Shown piece by piece: positions 1-8,400 of a stretch of 64,000 nucleotides of DNA (position 1 is the first letter of the stretch; each line of letters opens with the position of its first letter). The position numbers were made by a program, and so were the translations under genes. The stretch comes from an uncultured Gelidibacter sp. (GTDB lineage Bacteria; Bacteroidota; Bacteroidia; Flavobacteriales; Flavobacteriaceae), in assembly GCF_947500795.1 (NCBI RefSeq), contig NZ_CANMTE010000003.1, positions 486,003 through 550,002 on the forward strand, given 5' to 3'. The notes beneath the pieces are model-generated. The model ran no database searches and was not told the origin of the DNA. It saw nothing but the letters and a program-made list of their open reading frames with translations.

Positions 1-1326
1 AGAAACAGACTCCGTCAAAAGTCGCTCAGCATAACGCTCAAACCACGCGTTCCACTGTGCTTTTATTTTATCGGAAAGTTCTATTGGGTTATAAAATGCA
101 TCATGAACAACACTTAAGCCTTGCGAAGCATTATTCGGATTGAATTTGTTTAAATTCCGAAAGAAAATTGTCATATCCGTTTCCGTCAGTTGCAACGCAT
201 CTTCCAACTCTTGAATCAGCACACCATCGGAAGGATTTTCTGAGCTCAAACCTAATTTATTTCGCATCATAGCCTCAGACTGAAATTCGAAATCGGTAGT
301 ATACTTTTCCAAAATTGCTTCCATCGCTTCCACATCTTCAATCAGCGGATAAAGCGCGTTGGCAAGTTGGTATAAATTCCAAAGCCCGATGTTGGGCTGG
401 TTTCCGTATCTATAACGCTTATGTTGACTGTCTGTCGTATTTGGAGTCCATCCAAAATCAAACCCTTCCAACCAACCATATGGTCCATAATCTATAGTCA
501 AACCGAGAATAGACATGTTATCTGTATTCATCACGCCATGCACAAATCCGACACGCTGCCAATGAATTATCATCTCCAAAGTAAGCGCGCACACTTCAGC
601 GAAAAACTTTTTGTAAGTTTCCTTTGATGGCGCTCCTAGATGAGGAAAATGTTCTTTTATCGTAAAATCAACTAAGACTTTTAAATTTTTATGATCCTGG
701 CGTGCTGCAAATATCTCATAACTTCCAAACCTTAAAAAACTTGGCGAGACGCGACTGACAATCGCTCCTTTTTCGTAATCGGGATTGCCGTTGTACATCA
801 CATCTCGTAACACTTTATCTCCAGTTAAGGATAAGGATAATGCTCTGGTAGTGGGCACGCCTAAGTGATACATCGCTTCACTACATAAGTATTCCCTGAT
901 GGAAGAGCGTAAAACCGCCAAGCCATCAGCAGTACGGGAATACGGCGTTTCTCCAGCACCTTTTAGTTGCACTACCCAGCTTCTATTATTGTGCTCAACT
1001 TCAAACAAATTAATGGCACGACCGTCTCCCAACTGTCCGGCCCAATTCCCAAATTGATGGCCGGCGTAACACATGGCATAAGGGGTCGTGTTTTCCAATA
1101 CGGTATTGCCGGTAACCACATTCAAAAATTCTTCAGATGCAGCATCCGTTTCTGTCAAACCTAAGTTCTCTAGCATTTCAGGGGATACATGCAGCAATTC
1201 AGGATGTGATGTCTTTTTGGGGGTAACATATGAAAAACACGCTCCCGTTACCTGTCGTCTCGTATTTTCAAGAATTGGATCTGCAGGTAATTGAGTCGTA
1301 AATTTATTTTTGATGTTAAGCTTCAT
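1..1326 (-). CDS. selO: Protein adenylyltransferase SelO (YdiU family), C-terminus cut by window edge
   Basis: An open frame runs from an ATG at 1326 to the left edge without a stop (442 codons visible; the family is usually about 500 residues or more), so the C-terminus lies outside the window. SelO is a pseudokinase-fold enzyme that transfers AMP to hydroxyl side chains of proteins, and it is linked to redox homeostasis. Visible family motifs are CYAGHQFGNWAGQLGDGRA, QLKGAGETPYSRTADGLAV, RSSIREYLCSEAMYHLG, VHGVMNTDNMSILGLTIDYG and the following PYGWLEGFDFGW. These hold the nucleotide-binding Lys and the metal-binding Asn/Asp. It is last in a minus-strand run msrB-msrA-GNAT-selO with 16-base gaps, which suggests co-transcription with methionine sulfoxide repair. 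Identification is confident; the missing end prevents checking the C-terminal Sec/Cys motif of the family. Confidence 0.95.
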   Translation of the reverse strand, partial: MKLNIKNKFTTQLPADPILENTRRQVTGACFSYVTPKKTSHPELLHVSPEMLENLGLTETDAASEEFLNVVTGNTVLENTTPYAMCYAGHQFGNWAGQLGDGRAINLFEVEHNNRSWVVQLKGAGETPYSRTADGLAVLRSSIREYLCSEAMYHLGVPTTRALSLSLTGDKVLRDVMYNGNPDYEKGAIVSRVSPSFLRFGSYEIFAARQDHKNLKVLVDFTIKEHFPHLGAPSKETYKKFFAEVCALTLEMIIHWQRVGFVHGVMNTDNMSILGLTIDYGPYGWLEGFDFGWTPNTTDSQHKRYRYGNQPNIGLWNLYQLANALYPLIEDVEAMEAILEKYTTDFEFQSEAMMRNKLGLSSENPSDGVLIQELEDALQLTETDMTIFFRNLNKFNPNNASQGLSVVHDAFYNPIELSDKIKAQWNAWFERYAERLLTESVS

Positions 1327-1342
1327 TCGTTTTATATTCCGT

Positions 1343-1612
1343 TTATCCGATAATGGCATTCCATTTTTCACTTCTTTTGGCTACTGATTTTATATAACTA
1401 CAAACAGCAACTGCTTCATAGCCTTCGTCAGTCAATTTCTCAAAAGTCTTTTTTACCAGGACTTTCCCGATACCTTGTCCGCGGAGTTCTACCGGCACTT
1501 CACTATAGACCAAATGCATTTTTCCATCCTTCATCTCGTAATCTATTTTGGCAGTTTCACCATCCACTTCCATAGTAAATTGTTGCTTGTCTTTATCGTG
1601 TATTACTTTCAT
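1343..1612 (-). CDS. Small GNAT-like N-acetyltransferase (YjdJ/Gtn2-type)
   Basis: An 89-residue protein with the compact single-domain GNAT fold of the acetyltransf_CG/YjdJ type. The acetyl-CoA loop is seen as VPVELRGQGIGKVLVKKTF at about residues 40-60, followed by a helix and a VAVCSYIKSVAKR segment typical of the group. The usual N-terminal half of GNATs is reduced to a short antiparallel sheet (MKVIHDKDKQQFTMEVDGE). It lies 16 bases from msrA upstream and 16 bases from selO downstream, so it is probably in the same transcript. The substrate of this family is unknown; protein or small-molecule acetylation is only an inference. Start codon and length match family size. Confidence 0.85.
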   Translation of the reverse strand: MKVIHDKDKQQFTMEVDGETAKIDYEMKDGKMHLVYSEVPVELRGQGIGKVLVKKTFEKLTDEGYEAVAVCSYIKSVAKRSEKWNAIIG

Positions 1613-1628
1613 AGCTTTCTTAATTTAA

Positions 1629-2183
1629 TTAAACATTTACGTTTTTCAATTTATCAGCATGCATCTTACGCAGTTTGGTCAACTTAGGCGTAATTACTGC
1701 ACTGCAATAGCCAGCAGTTTGGTTATTGGCATAGTACCCTTGATGAACCTCTTCAGCTTTATGGAATTTTTCTGCTGGACTAATTTCAGTAACAATCGGA
1801 TTTTCATAATAGGGCGCGATTTCTTCAACCACCAACTCGGCAATATTTTTCTGCTCTACATCCGTATAAAAAATTACGGAACGGTATTGCGTACCCACAT
1901 CTGCACCTTGTCGATTTAGGGTTGTCGGATCATGACTGGTCATAAAAACAACCAGCAAATCTTCATAACTTATTATCGCAGGGTCAAAACTAACCTGAAC
2001 TACCTCAGCATGTCCCGTTAAACCGGAGCACACCTCACGGTAAGTAGGCGTTCCGGGAACAGTCCCGCCCATATACCCTGATTCTACTTTATGGACGCCT
2101 TTGAGCTCATTAAACACAGCTTCAACACACCAAAAGCAGCCACCTCCTACGGTCATTATCTCTAAATCTTTATCTGTCATCAT
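1629..2183 (-). CDS. msrA: Peptide methionine (S)-S-oxide reductase MsrA
   Basis: A 184-residue MsrA that reduces the S epimer of methionine sulfoxide in proteins. The catalytic cysteine is in GGGCFWCVEAVF near the N-terminus, followed by the family motifs GVHKVESGYMGG, YREVCSGLTGHAEVVQV and LNRQGADVGTQYRS. A C-terminal cysteine (AGYCSAV) may act as resolving residue. No signal peptide is visible, so it is cytosolic. It starts 15 bases after the msrB stop, so the two stereospecific reductases are co-transcribed and together repair both epimers. Two adjacent Met codons leave the exact start ambiguous by one residue. Confidence 0.97.
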   Translation of the reverse strand: MMTDKDLEIMTVGGGCFWCVEAVFNELKGVHKVESGYMGGTVPGTPTYREVCSGLTGHAEVVQVSFDPAIISYEDLLVVFMTSHDPTTLNRQGADVGTQYRSVIFYTDVEQKNIAELVVEEIAPYYENPIVTEISPAEKFHKAEEVHQGYYANNQTAGYCSAVITPKLTKLRKMHADKLKNVNV

Positions 2184-2198
2184 TTTTTATCTTTTTGA

Positions 2199-2666
2199 TT
2201 ACACTTCCTTTTTTGAAGTATCCATTGTCATCGATTCCGAATTCACACAATAACGCAATCCGCTTGGTTCCGGCCCATCAGGAAACACATGTCCTAAATG
2301 CGCATCACAAACATTACACATCACTTCTACACGTACCATTCCATACGATGTATCTCTTTCGTACTTAATAGCATTCTCCTTTATAGGCTGCGTAAAACTC
2401 GGCCAACCTGAGCTCGATTCAAATTTTATTGTCGAATCGAACAATGGGGTATCGCAACACACACAGTTGTACTGTCCTTCATCATAAACGCTACAAAGCG
2501 CTCCCGTTCCCGGTGCTTCCGTACCCTTTCCTCTTGCTATTTTAAATTGTGATGGTGTAAGGATCTCACGCCATTCAGCTTCTGTTTTTTCAATTCTTTT
2601 ATCTGGTTCCGGATTTCCGTTTACCGCAAAATCCATGACATTTTTCCATGTAAGCATAACATTCAA
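2199..2666 (-). CDS. msrB: Peptide methionine (R)-S-oxide reductase MsrB
   Basis: A 155-residue SelR/MsrB-domain enzyme that reduces the R epimer of methionine sulfoxide. Two CxxC pairs for structural zinc are present (YNCVCCDTPLF and VMCNVCDAHLGHVF). The core motif SSGWPSFTQP and the catalytic cysteine in LRYCVNSESM are intact. This is the cysteine form, not selenocysteine. It is the first gene of the minus-strand msrB-msrA-GNAT-selO run; the promoter should lie in 2667-2803, shared divergently with the HD-PycTM gene. An alternative start three codons in (MLTWKNV) is possible. Confidence 0.96.
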   Translation of the reverse strand: MNVMLTWKNVMDFAVNGNPEPDKRIEKTEAEWREILTPSQFKIARGKGTEAPGTGALCSVYDEGQYNCVCCDTPLFDSTIKFESSSGWPSFTQPIKENAIKYERDTSYGMVRVEVMCNVCDAHLGHVFPDGPEPSGLRYCVNSESMTMDTSKKEV

Positions 2667-2803
2667 GTATTTTTCTTAAAGTTAAAAATTATAATAGGTA
2701 TTTGGACGGAATTTAACGTTTTGCATTACAAAAACTCGCCTTTGTGTCCACATACTTCATTTATTTTTTAGTAATTTGTATCACAAAATTCACAAAGCAT
2801 TAT

Positions 2804-4084
2804 ATGACTGATATCATCAAAAAAACAGAAGACTTTGTATTCCAACTTTTTAAAAAGGAATTACCAAATACCTTTCTATATCATAATTTCACACATACCA
2901 AACGTGTTTTAAAAAGCACTAAAGAGATTATAGAAAACTCCAATATCAGCACAGAGCAATCCACCATACTTCAACTTGCCGCCTTACTTCACGATACAGG
3001 GTACACTAAAACCAGAGAAGGTCATGAAGAAGAAAGTGTTAAGATTGCGACCGAATTTTTGAATGAACACCAAGTAGATCAAAACATAATCGATGCCGTT
3101 AACGATTGTATCATGGCAACGAAATTTAAAGATGCTCCACAAAACGAATTGGCTAAAATTATAAGAGATGCGGATGCTTCACATTTTGGAAAATCTTATT
3201 TTAATGAAGCCAGTGAATTTTTAAGAAAAGAATTGGAATTACAAGAGGTCAGAACGTATTCACCTTCTGAATGGCTTGAAGAAAACATAGACGTCCTTTC
3301 TCAAAGGCATCAGTTTTATACAGATTATGCGTTGAAAAGTTGGCAAACCCAAAAAGAAGACAACTTGGCCGACCTTATCCAAACCAAGAAAAAAGAGAAA
3401 AAGAGGCACCAGAAAGAAAAAATGAAGGCCGAACTTAAAGCAAAGGCTAAAGATGACAGTCCGGAACGCGCCATTCAATCCTTTTATAGAACTGCTTTAA
3501 GAAACCACATCAACCTTAGTGATATTGCAGACACAAAAGCGAACATCCTGCTTTCAGTGAATGCCATTATCATCTCATTAATGCTTTCAACCCTGTTTGC
3601 CAAATTTGATAATCCGGCCAATCAATTTTTGATTACGCCTACTATTATATTAATGCTGTCCAGTATTGCATCGATGATTTTATCAATCATTGCAACACGT
3701 CCTAATATTACTAGTGGGGAATTTACCAAAGAGGATGTCGAAAACAGAAAAGTAAACTTGACGTTTTTTGGGAATTTCCATAAGATGAAACTTGAGGATT
3801 TTGAATGGGCAATCAACGAACTTTTGAAAGATAAAGACTACGTGTACAGTTCGTTAACTAAGGACCTTTATTTTTTAGGAAAAGTATTAGATAGAAAGTA
3901 CCGAATTTTAAGAGTCACTTATACCGTTTTCATGATTGGTATGATTGTTTCGGTATGCGCTTTTGCAATATCTTTTAAGTTTACACCTCATGCAAAATTG
4001 GAAGAAGTTTTAAAGCCTGAAAACACGAGCTTTAATAGCATTCAACCAACAACAATAGATGCCTCAGAGAATTTTTATGTTTAA
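2804..4084 (+). CDS. HD-domain phosphohydrolase fused to Pycsar-effector-type (PycTM/DUF5706) membrane domain
   Basis: A 426-residue two-part protein. The N-terminal HD domain (about 1-200) has an intact H-HD-H-D metal set: the His of YHNFTHTKRVL, LLHDTGY, the His of EGHEEES and the Asp of IIRDADASHFG. A lysine/glutamate-rich coiled linker follows (about 195-225). The C-terminal part resembles the Pycsar effector transmembrane family. It starts at RNHINLSDIADTKANILL and has hydrophobic segments near residues 247-265, 274-295 and 372-393. In Pycsar antiphage systems PycTM proteins depolarise the membrane in response to cyclic pyrimidine nucleotides. No cyclase gene is adjacent. I chose the ATG at 2804 because the open frame's upstream extension (from 2744) is an unlikely N-terminus. 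What the HD domain hydrolyses is unknown. Confidence 0.85.
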   Translation: MTDIIKKTEDFVFQLFKKELPNTFLYHNFTHTKRVLKSTKEIIENSNISTEQSTILQLAALLHDTGYTKTREGHEEESVKIATEFLNEHQVDQNIIDAVNDCIMATKFKDAPQNELAKIIRDADASHFGKSYFNEASEFLRKELELQEVRTYSPSEWLEENIDVLSQRHQFYTDYALKSWQTQKEDNLADLIQTKKKEKKRHQKEKMKAELKAKAKDDSPERAIQSFYRTALRNHINLSDIADTKANILLSVNAIIISLMLSTLFAKFDNPANQFLITPTIILMLSSIASMILSIIATRPNITSGEFTKEDVENRKVNLTFFGNFHKMKLEDFEWAINELLKDKDYVYSSLTKDLYFLGKVLDRKYRILRVTYTVFMIGMIVSVCAFAISFKFTPHAKLEEVLKPENTSFNSIQPTTIDASENFYV

Positions 4085-6459
4085 GCATTAAATTCACTTA
4101 CCAAATCGTCGTAGGTATAATACTGCTGCTCATTCTCCTTTGTGTGGTATAAAATTGATACACGGATGGCCTTCAGCCCAGTAACACCCTGAAGGTCTTC
4201 CAATTCTAAGAGCTCTATTTCATTATCGAAGATGTTTTTGTGCTGCAAATATTTGATATAGTTGAGGTAAGCCTCTTCATCTTCTTTTTGCGAATAGATA
4301 ATTGCGAGCTTTCCTTTTTGGGTTATGCGCTCATTTGTATCTTTTATAAGTGCTTTGTCCACACGTTTTTTCACCACTTCATAGCGGGCATTATAAGTGC
4401 CGTCTACATCAAATTGTTTTTCATCCATCCTAAATTGAATGGACAACGGTTGATGATACGCTAAAATCATTGAAGCCACATCTACCGATGCTGGAAATTC
4501 ATTCTTATTTTGGTAAAATTTATTTTCCATTTCAGCCATGACCTGAAGTTGCCAAAGTCGTAAGTTATAGAGGTACATTTTATTAAAACTCTCTTCCTTA
4601 GTGATGGATTCCCCAATATACATATTGTGCTCAACGCCATCTGTTTTGAAGCGCTCAAAGTAATGTGGATAGATTTTTTGGGCTTCAATTTGCTTCTGAT
4701 CTATAACAGAAGCCATTTTTTTATTGATCAATGCAATCGTATCGTCATAATGTTTACGGTAGTAATAGACAAGCCCTAAATTCTCATTTATTTTACTGAA
4801 GTAATCGTCTATAGCCTCGACTAAATCGTCATTTTTTTTCTTTAAAAACTTGAATAACGGATGGATTTCCTTCTCAAAGAATTTTACTATTTCCTGTTCT
4901 GTATCAACCCTAAAATGATCTATCAGCGCTTCTGACAACTCACCCATTTGGAAATCGAGCTGCTCATAAATAGGCAAACGCTCAGTTTCCAATAAGGTGG
5001 CAAGTATTTTCTTTACCATGCCAATTTGCATGGACAAATCTTTACGCGTAGCTTGATTTCTGGCATCTGAAGATCCTTTCACATCAATCTGGCCAAATAA
5101 AGGATAAACATCAGGAAAAGAAATCTCACCAAACGATACGTTATTTCCTTCCTTTTGTTTTCTATCAAGAAAAACACGCGCCTCCCTTTCAAATTTCCAA
5201 CGCACACTTGGATGAATGGAGGTGCATTCTTGCTGGATAACAGCTTCAATTAACGTTTCCTGCTCCTTTTTAGAGCGCATGACTGATGCAACAATAAAAG
5301 GCATCACATCAATCAAGATATTGGCATTGATACTATTTAATTCATGCACTTTGGTAGAAACGATCTCCAAAACCCCTAAAAGTTGTCCGTTAGAAGCAAT
5401 TGGTGCTAAAATGGCACTTTTGATACCGTGTTCATGCAAGGTTTGATATTGTGCTTCCCCGTTTGATAGTTTATAATATTTGTCTACGTCAGGTATGGCA
5501 AAATAGCTATTTTCTGTAATGAGCGCCTTATAGGACGCCTCACACAAGAGGGTTTTACAGGAGCCATTGTCATTATTAAAAAGCAAATAACTATCAATTC
5601 CGGCACCTGCAATACGCTCAAAACGCTCTTCAGTTTTATTATAAGCTAAAAACCCAACTTTGACATCTTTCAGATTCAATAGCGATTCAAAAAGATGTTT
5701 AAAATCATTCGTGAAATCCTTATGCTCATCGTTTCCGCTGGCTAACAAATTGGATTTAATTTCAGATATGGAACGGTCGTCCGTCACATCAAAAATATTA
5801 TTGATGGTAAAGCCTTTAAAAATATAACTCTTTGCAGGGAACTTTTCTCTCCATAAATCTATATTGTCATAGCTCTCCAACAGCAAGCTATAATCCTCTT
5901 CCGTTATTTCAGGTGCGTCATCTGTTTTAAGGATCTCTACAAAATCAGCATTGTACAATATTTTGTAGGTACGCAAAATACCGTTAGCGTTTGGAATTTC
6001 ATAAAAGAAAGACCTTCTAAAATTGATATCATAACCGTAATAAAACTTTAAGATAATCGCACAAGCTTCTCTGTACATATCATCTCCTGGCGGATTGGCG
6101 ATTTTCAACTCAAAGTCATCTCCAGCATTTTCAATGATTGACTTAAATCGTTTTGACGCATTGAAAATTAAACTATGAAGAACGACTGAGGCTGTTTTAA
6201 TTTCATTATTAGTCAGCAATTCATTGAAAGAATCTTCAAGAAGGATATTAATTTCCTTTTGATACGAATAAATCAAATCAATATTAGTAAAACCCTCTCT
6301 GAGTTCAGGCGCCGAATTTCCCGCTTGCAATACACGTTGCGCCTTAGCTACCAAAAAAGGATCGTCACTTTCAGCAAGTTCTTCATAAAATTTTAAGAGC
6401 TTGTTGAAACTCACTTTTATTAAAAATGGCGAATCTATATGGGCGTTAATGTCTCTCAT
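4081..6459 (-). CDS. GAF domain-containing protein, function unknown
   Basis: A 792-residue cytosolic protein without signal peptide. A GAF-like domain is visible at about residues 250-400: VKVGFLAYNKTEERFERIAG, then YFAIPDVDKYYKLSNGEA, then SAILAPIASNGQLLGVLEIV. The N-terminal 200 residues and the 390-residue C-terminal part are mostly helical and I recognise no catalytic domain. The C-terminal part begins with RSKKEQETLIEAVIQQECTS and contains KKKNDDLVEAIDDYFSKIN. No kinase, cyclase, GGDEF or HTH is seen, so the GAF would sense a ligand and act through unknown partners. Similar long GAF proteins occur in Flavobacteriia. It converges on the HD-PycTM gene, and the two stop codons overlap (4081-4084), so their 3' ends share transcript sequence. 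Confidence 0.75.
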   Translation of the reverse strand: MRDINAHIDSPFLIKVSFNKLLKFYEELAESDDPFLVAKAQRVLQAGNSAPELREGFTNIDLIYSYQKEINILLEDSFNELLTNNEIKTASVVLHSLIFNASKRFKSIIENAGDDFELKIANPPGDDMYREACAIILKFYYGYDINFRRSFFYEIPNANGILRTYKILYNADFVEILKTDDAPEITEEDYSLLLESYDNIDLWREKFPAKSYIFKGFTINNIFDVTDDRSISEIKSNLLASGNDEHKDFTNDFKHLFESLLNLKDVKVGFLAYNKTEERFERIAGAGIDSYLLFNNDNGSCKTLLCEASYKALITENSYFAIPDVDKYYKLSNGEAQYQTLHEHGIKSAILAPIASNGQLLGVLEIVSTKVHELNSINANILIDVMPFIVASVMRSKKEQETLIEAVIQQECTSIHPSVRWKFEREARVFLDRKQKEGNNVSFGEISFPDVYPLFGQIDVKGSSDARNQATRKDLSMQIGMVKKILATLLETERLPIYEQLDFQMGELSEALIDHFRVDTEQEIVKFFEKEIHPLFKFLKKKNDDLVEAIDDYFSKINENLGLVYYYRKHYDDTIALINKKMASVIDQKQIEAQKIYPHYFERFKTDGVEHNMYIGESITKEESFNKMYLYNLRLWQLQVMAEMENKFYQNKNEFPASVDVASMILAYHQPLSIQFRMDEKQFDVDGTYNARYEVVKKRVDKALIKDTNERITQKGKLAIIYSQKEDEEAYLNYIKYLQHKNIFDNEIELLELEDLQGVTGLKAIRVSILYHTKENEQQYYTYDDLVSEFNA

Positions 6460-6501
6460 AGGGTCATAATATTTTCAAATTTACGGATTTTTGAGTTGGC
6501 C

Positions 6502-6542
6502 AAAAAAAAAAATCGTGAAGTCTCACAAGGAGATTCACGATT
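6502..6542 (-). terminator. Rho-independent terminator of the minus-strand starch operon
   Basis: The sequence 6511-6542 pairs AATCGTGAA(G)TCTC with GAGATTCACGATT around a 4-6 base loop. On the minus strand the stem is followed by a run of about ten U (the A run at 6502-6512). It lies about 195 bases after the stop of the last minus-strand amylase gene (6737) and just before the start region of the GAF gene, so it would end the starch-operon transcript. Confidence 0.8.
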
Positions 6543-6592
6543 CTGTAGGAGCTGGTTTTTATAAATTCTCTCTATTTACTAATCAGTCTACT

Positions 6593-6662
6593 CGGTTCTC
6601 GATACATTTTTAAGGCTATCGCTAACGCAATCGACTTAAAAACACTCCGGTTCTCGATACAT
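6593..6662. repeat. Intergenic repeat with two direct copies and an inverted repeat
   Basis: The 15-mer CGGTTCTCGATACAT occurs at 6593-6607 and again at 6648-6662. Between them TTTTTAAG (6607-6614) pairs with CTTAAAAA (6635-6642). The piece is non-coding and sits between the starch operon stop and its terminator. It resembles the palindromic intergenic elements common in Flavobacteriaceae. No transposase is nearby. Confidence 0.6.
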
Positions 6663-6736
6663 CCCGAAAGTTTTAGCACAACCCTCTTATCAAATCATTT
6701 CCGAAGCTTTGGGGGCACTCGAACTGACAAACGGAA

Positions 6737-8398
6737 CTACTTCAATTCTAATAGGACAATGCTATATTCTGAATCTATTTGAACGCGACCGTCAATCACC
6801 TTTGACTCTTGCTTAGAATACGCATCTCTCACTATTGAACCTTCCTTAAACACGCGTCTAACGTCTAAACTTTTTATTCCTTTAGATAATTCAAGACCTA
6901 CTACAACGACATCTTCAATATCGTCCTTTTTGTAACTTCTATAGAACACATAAGGACTTTCGGTAATCATTTGATGCACGCCAGCACCAACTGCGGGATG
7001 GTTTTTTCTGAACTGTCCCAACTTCTGCCAATGCGCTAAAACACGTTTTGTATGATCTTCAGAAGCGATGCTTTCCCAATTCATAAACGAACGCAACGTC
7101 GCGTCTCCAACCGTGCCTTCTATTACCAGCGATCTTGCGGATTCGTCGCCATAATACACTTGGGATGTCCCAGGAGCTAATAACAGCTTGGTAGCGGTTT
7201 CAAAAGGTTTTTCCCTGTTGGCATCAAAAGGTTGACCATCATCATGAGACGATAAGTAATTCAAGACGCCATACCCTTTTAGAGGATTTTGAAGGGCATC
7301 CGTATATTTCTTAAATAGTTGTTCGTAGCTTAATTGGGCTGCATCATATTTAAACTCAAAATTGATCAAACTGTTGAAAGCCTTATCAAAATAATTGATG
7401 TGTTTTCCGCCTAAGTCATACGCTTTCCCTGAGGACACGCCATAGCCATACACTTCACCTACCAAATAGAATGCATTCGCATCTAAAACCGCCTCTGGAT
7501 TATTGCTTTTCCATTCGCTAAACGCATAATCACATTCGATCTTAAATTCTTGCCAAACGGATGCTTCCGTATGTTTTACGGTATCGACACGATAGCCATC
7601 AATACCATATTCCGTAATATAATCGGTAAGCCATTTCATGATATAAAATCGCGGGGCCCTCGGATGTCCGGTACGTTCAAAAAACGCATCTAATTCGGCA
7701 ACTTCCTGGTCATATCGTCCTTCTGCCTTCCATTTTTCCACAAGTTGCGGTGGCAAAGCAACATCTTCATTACTTTCCGTTCTAATGTCCGGTAGATTTT
7801 GAACCAGCGTACACGAAACAGTCGCATCATACGAGCTATAATCGCAGGTAGGATTTGTACGCACCCATTCGTCTGGCCAAACAGGATCTACAGGCGTGAC
7901 AGGCCCCGTATGATTGATTACTGCGTCCAACACCACCCGAATTCCTTTACTATGGGCGGCATCTACTAAGGCCTTTAAATCTTCTTTTGTTCCAAAATTG
8001 GGATCAATTGCTGTCCAATCTTTGGTCCAATAGCCGTGAAATCCGTAGGTAACACCCGTACCTTCATCAGTTCCTCCGTGGATTTGCTCCACGATAGGTG
8101 TCATCCAAATGGCATTGACACCAAGGTCCGAGAAATAACCTTCTTCAATTTTTTGGGTAATGCCTTTTAAGTCACCGCCTTCAAAACCTCTCAACTTCCC
8201 TGCTTCCTGCGTGCGATTAAAATTCACGTCGTTGGTACGATCACCATTATGAAATCGATCAGTCAGCAAAAAGTACAAATTAGCGCCTTCCCAAACGAAA
8301 GGCGCATTAGTCTTCTCTTCCATGTTCACTTGCGAATTTCCTTCTTGACAACCCATCAGCACAAAACCACAAAGCAAGCACCATAAAACTTTTGTCAT
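6737..8398 (-). CDS. GH13 alpha-amylase family lipoprotein
   Basis: A 553-residue lipoprotein (N-terminus ends in LMGC at the lipobox) with a GH13 (beta/alpha)8 barrel. It should hydrolyse alpha-1,4-glucans or maltodextrins in the periplasm or at the surface. Conserved regions are VVLDAVINHTGP (region I), GIDGYRVDTVKH with the nucleophile Asp (II), FYLVGEVYG with the acid/base Glu (III) and NYLSSHDD with the stabilising Asp (IV). A C-terminal beta domain follows (about 470-553). The long insertion with CDYSSYDATVSC and its cysteines recalls periplasmic MalS-type amylases. It is the last gene of the minus arm, two bases after the neighbouring GH13 stop, so the pair is surely co-transcribed. 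Exact product specificity cannot be read from sequence. Confidence 0.92.
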   Translation of the reverse strand: MTKVLWCLLCGFVLMGCQEGNSQVNMEEKTNAPFVWEGANLYFLLTDRFHNGDRTNDVNFNRTQEAGKLRGFEGGDLKGITQKIEEGYFSDLGVNAIWMTPIVEQIHGGTDEGTGVTYGFHGYWTKDWTAIDPNFGTKEDLKALVDAAHSKGIRVVLDAVINHTGPVTPVDPVWPDEWVRTNPTCDYSSYDATVSCTLVQNLPDIRTESNEDVALPPQLVEKWKAEGRYDQEVAELDAFFERTGHPRAPRFYIMKWLTDYITEYGIDGYRVDTVKHTEASVWQEFKIECDYAFSEWKSNNPEAVLDANAFYLVGEVYGYGVSSGKAYDLGGKHINYFDKAFNSLINFEFKYDAAQLSYEQLFKKYTDALQNPLKGYGVLNYLSSHDDGQPFDANREKPFETATKLLLAPGTSQVYYGDESARSLVIEGTVGDATLRSFMNWESIASEDHTKRVLAHWQKLGQFRKNHPAVGAGVHQMITESPYVFYRSYKKDDIEDVVVVGLELSKGIKSLDVRRVFKEGSIVRDAYSKQESKVIDGRVQIDSEYSIVLLELK

Positions 8399-8400
8399 GC

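Noticed and set aside
2744..2803. Longer N-terminus for the HD-PycTM protein (20 more residues)
   Set aside because: The extension is hydrophobic and unlike HD-domain starts; the ATG at 2804 starts directly before the conserved helix.
2804..6459. A full antiphage island
   Set aside because: No cyclase, nuclease, TIR, integrase or tRNA boundary is present; only the membrane domain recalls a defence effector.
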